Source of the DNA: Streptomyces sp. SM1
GTDB taxonomy: Bacteria; Actinomycetota; Actinomycetes; Streptomycetales; Streptomycetaceae
Direction: 5' to 3'
DNA: 35,232 nt
Assembly (NCBI RefSeq): GCF_002910825.1
Contig: NZ_NEUB01000614.1
Location: forward strand, 1 to 35,232
A program made the position numbers and the translations under genes. Of the stretch, positions 33,366 through 35,232 are shown piece after piece; the first letter of the stretch is position 1; the number at the start of each line of letters is the position of its first letter. A model generated the notes under the pieces. It did not search any database, was not told the origin of the DNA, and worked only from the letters and a program-made list of their open reading frames with translations.

Positions 33366-33384
33366 TGACGCTCGGATGACGCCC
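33366..33384 (+). repeat. Arm-type repeat pair right of attachment copy 3
   Basis: TGACGCTC at 33366-33373 and TGACGCCC at 33377-33384, period 11 bp, preceded by TTCGGAAATTCT as at copy 2. This implies that another element begins here and runs past the end of the window. Confidence 0.55.
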
Positions 33385-33500
33385 GAAGCGGGACCGCACC
33401 GCCGCAGGCGGAGTGAGCGATCATCTCGGCTCCTCGTTCTCTGGGGCCGAGAAGGCGCACCGACCGCGCCACTTCGATATCGGTCAGGCATCATCCCCGT

Positions 33501-33593
33501 ATGGCGATGACACTCCGACTCCCCGACGACCTTGACGCGAAGGTCATCCAGCGTGCTTGTCGTGACGGTCGGGACTGTTGCACGAGTAGGTGA
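33501..33593 (+). pseudogene. Truncated ribbon-helix-helix (Arc/CopG-type) antitoxin gene
   Basis: ATG 33501 begins MAMTLRLPDDLDAKVIQRACRD, the typical first strand and helix of small actinomycete antitoxins. The frame changes character after about 22 codons, exactly where an IS-like inverted repeat begins (33571), and stops at 33593. Normal family members are about 70-90 residues. No toxin gene is visible; it may lie beyond or have been lost. Confidence 0.55.
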
Positions 33594-33615
33594 CAGCGGG
33601 CTGTGCAGCAGTCCC
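33571..33615. repeat. Short inverted repeat resembling fused insertion-sequence ends
   Basis: GGGACTGTTGCAC (33571-33583) and GTGCAGCAGTCCC (33603-33615) pair with 12 of 13 matches, separated by 19 bp. GGGACTGTTGCAC resembles terminal repeats of small Streptomyces insertion sequences. The structure could be the two ends of an element whose middle was deleted, or a tiny MITE. It interrupts the antitoxin frame. The 76 bases to the next element hold nothing else visible. Confidence 0.45.
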
Positions 33616-33691
33616 TTCCGAAGGTTCTGGTCGCCCTCACGACGTGGGAAGCCCCGATGCCGCCTTCAGTGCCCCCGTACGTTCGTCGAAC

Positions 33692-35232
33692 GTAACTGTT
33701 TAGGGGTTTCAGCTGGTTGCGGGCAGCATCCATGGCCGTCCGGCGAAGAGGTCGCGCAGGGCGGTGAGGGGGCTGATGCCGTGTGTGCGGACGGTGGAGA
33801 TGTGGGCGCGGATCCGGGCGAAGCGCCTTGCGCCGGTCAGGGTCCGCCAGGCCCCGGAGACCTTCTGTTGCACCTTGATCATCCGTAGGTCGCGTTCGGC
33901 CTGGTTGTTGTCGAACGGGACACTGAAGCCGACCATGTACCGCTGGTACATGGTGGTGCGGTCCCGCAGGCGCATGGCCAGAGCCCTGGCCTTGGAGCGG
34001 GGGCCGGTGCCGGCGTAGGGGTTGGCGGCGATGCCGCACAACGCTGCCTGCCGGTAGCGGTCCTGGAAACCGGCCGACGTCTCGGCGTCCAGGGCGTCGT
34101 GCCCGGTGGCCACAGCGTCGGCGACTGCGTCCTTCGCCTCGACCAGGACATCGATCATCGCCTGGGCCCAGGCGGGGTCATGGCGGGTGTCCTCGGTCAC
34201 GGCAATGGGTTCACGCAGCACGTGCGCCCCGCACAGGGCCTGCGCGTCGCCGTAGACCGTGTAGGGGGCCAGGGCATCGGTGACCAGGGTGCCGGTGAAG
34301 CCGGGCAGGACGCCGAGGTCGTCCATGGCCGCCCGGCCGCGCTGGTGGTGGATGCCGTAGAAGGTGACCAGGTGGGTGCACATCACGTGCAGCCAGTGCA
34401 GTTTCCCCGCGACCCGTACCCCGGACTCGTCCGCGTGCGCGACCGGCACCGTGGCCAGGTGGTCCTTGACCTGGGCCTCGAAGGACCCGAGCCCGTCGTG
34501 GGCGCGAGCCGGGACGGACAGGACGGTGCCGGTGGAGACCGGCAGGCTGAACAGGCAGTCCATGGCCTCGGCGAGGCGTTGGGCCGGCAGGTGCTGATAG
34601 GCCGACAGGCAGGCGATCGCGGCTCGGACGCCGGGTCCGTACACGGCGGCCGCCGTGGGCAGGTCCGGAGCCGTCGCCGTGGTGGTGTACCCGCAACCGC
34701 ACACCGCCCGGTGCAGCCGGTGCTCGGTCACCTGGGGGCGGATCTCGGGCAGATCGAAGACCTGCCGGGCCCGGAAGCCCGAACCCGACGCATCGGACAG
34801 ACCACCGCCACAGCTGCCGCACGCGGCCGGATGATGATCGACTATCACGTCCGGGTCGGTGACCTGCTCCAGCCGGCCACCGGGATCGCCCTTGGCCCGG
34901 CCCGGCCGACGCCCCGACGCCTTGCGCAGCGACTTCGGTGCGGGCCTCTTGTCCAGCCCGTCACTGGACGGCGGCTTGGAGGAGTTGCGCCAATCAGCGG
35001 CCAGCCGCCGCTTCAACTCCGCGATCTCAGCGTCCTGCTCGACGATCCGTGCTTCACGTCGCTCAATCGTCGCGGCCTGCGCGGCTGCTACCAGCCTCAG
35101 CTCCACGATCAGACCGGCCAGCTCGTTGTACGACGGCGGCGGCTGCTCGGAGGTCACAAGATCAATCTACTCGACCATCGCGACTGCCCCGCACCACGTC
35201 ACCGCAGGTCACGGACGGCCGTAAACAGTCAC
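33692..35232 (-). mobile_element. IS66-family insertion sequence, intact copy
   Basis: On the minus strand the element runs from GTGACTGTTTAC at 35232 to CAGTTAC at 33692, matching the ends of the copy at 4032-5544, so the window seems to stop exactly at its left end. Length is 1541 bp. It is inverted relative to the first copy, and the transposases differ at many residues, so the two are related but independent insertions. A target-site duplication cannot be tested because the outer flank lies outside the window. Confidence 0.75.
33709..35157 (-). CDS. IS66-family transposase
   Basis: A 482-residue DDE transposase. Residues 25-55 form a coiled coil (IERREARIVEQDAEIAELKR). The IS66 zinc-binding site includes CGSCG (113-117) and CGCG (153-156). 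Acidic catalytic candidates are D243 in HADESGVRV, D294 in VTDALAPY (D304 in YGD is the alternative), and E421 in NNQAERDLRM. The GTG start at 35157 follows TAGATTGATCTT, a -10-like box at leaderless spacing that the other copy shares. No frameshifts are seen. It is the only full-length recombination enzyme in the window and could act on the broken copy at 4032. Confidence 0.88.
   Translation of the reverse strand: MTSEQPPPSYNELAGLIVELRLVAAAQAATIERREARIVEQDAEIAELKRRLAADWRNSSKPPSSDGLDKRPAPKSLRKASGRRPGRAKGDPGGRLEQVTDPDVIVDHHPAACGSCGGGLSDASGSGFRARQVFDLPEIRPQVTEHRLHRAVCGCGYTTTATAPDLPTAAAVYGPGVRAAIACLSAYQHLPAQRLAEAMDCLFSLPVSTGTVLSVPARAHDGLGSFEAQVKDHLATVPVAHADESGVRVAGKLHWLHVMCTHLVTFYGIHHQRGRAAMDDLGVLPGFTGTLVTDALAPYTVYGDAQALCGAHVLREPIAVTEDTRHDPAWAQAMIDVLVEAKDAVADAVATGHDALDAETSAGFQDRYRQAALCGIAANPYAGTGPRSKARALAMRLRDRTTMYQRYMVGFSVPFDNNQAERDLRMIKVQQKVSGAWRTLTGARRFARIRAHISTVRTHGISPLTALRDLFAGRPWMLPATS

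Overview
The window is high-GC actinomycete DNA, most probably from a Streptomyces chromosome. The codon use, GTG/TTG starts, a twin-arginine lipoprotein, a possible TTA (bldA-type) codon and an ABC sugar importer without its own ATPase all fit that genus. Everything here is read from sequence alone; no database was searched.

Layout. (1) 1-3850 looks like core chromosome: a 31-residue membrane protein on the minus strand, a KimA-like APC-family potassium transporter, and a TRAM-domain TrmA/RlmD-family RNA methyltransferase. (2) 3851 to about 21850 is an 18.0 kb accessory block. It holds a decayed IS66-family element, an MFS exporter, a LacI-type regulator, and a polyuronate (probably alginate) utilisation cluster: solute-binding protein, two permeases, SDR reductase, two heparinase II/III-fold lyases, a DUF624 membrane protein, a beta-helix secreted protein, a PL7 alginate lyase, KDPG aldolase and KDG kinase. 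A GNAT acetyltransferase closes the block. (3) About 21851 to 33212 is an 11.4 kb accessory block with an AAA ATPase/nuclease, transposase debris, and a complete kdpFABC-kdpE-kdpD potassium uptake system. (4) 33213-35232 is the start of a further block, with a truncated ribbon-helix-helix antitoxin gene and an intact IS66-family element whose end coincides with the window end.

The most striking structure is that the last 23 codons of the RNA methyltransferase gene, which include its HVE active-site motif, occur three times: at 3782-3850, 21783-21851 and 33144-33212. All three share the 14-bp string CACGTGGAGTGCGT. The two internal copies are preceded at about 91 bp, and all three followed at about 100-200 bp, by 8-bp TGACGCTC repeats spaced exactly 11 bp. 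This is the architecture expected of attachment sites of a tyrosine-recombinase element that integrates at the 3' end of this gene, stacked in tandem. No recombinase gene lies in either complete block, so both look like cis-mobilizable elements (CIMEs) or decayed integrative elements, one carrying polyuronate catabolism and the other Kdp.

How the genes work together. The PL7 lyase and beta-helix protein would act outside the cell on the polymer. The ABC importer, probably energised by a shared MsiK-type ATPase encoded elsewhere, would bring in oligouronates, and the heparinase-fold lyases would cut them to 4-deoxy-5-keto-uronate. The SDR would reduce this to KDG, which KdgK and the aldolase convert to pyruvate and glyceraldehyde 3-phosphate. 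The LacI-type repressor faces the operon across a TTGACA-17-TAGTCT promoter with two tandem operator palindromes. In the second block KdpD/KdpE would sense potassium limitation or turgor and drive kdpFABC.
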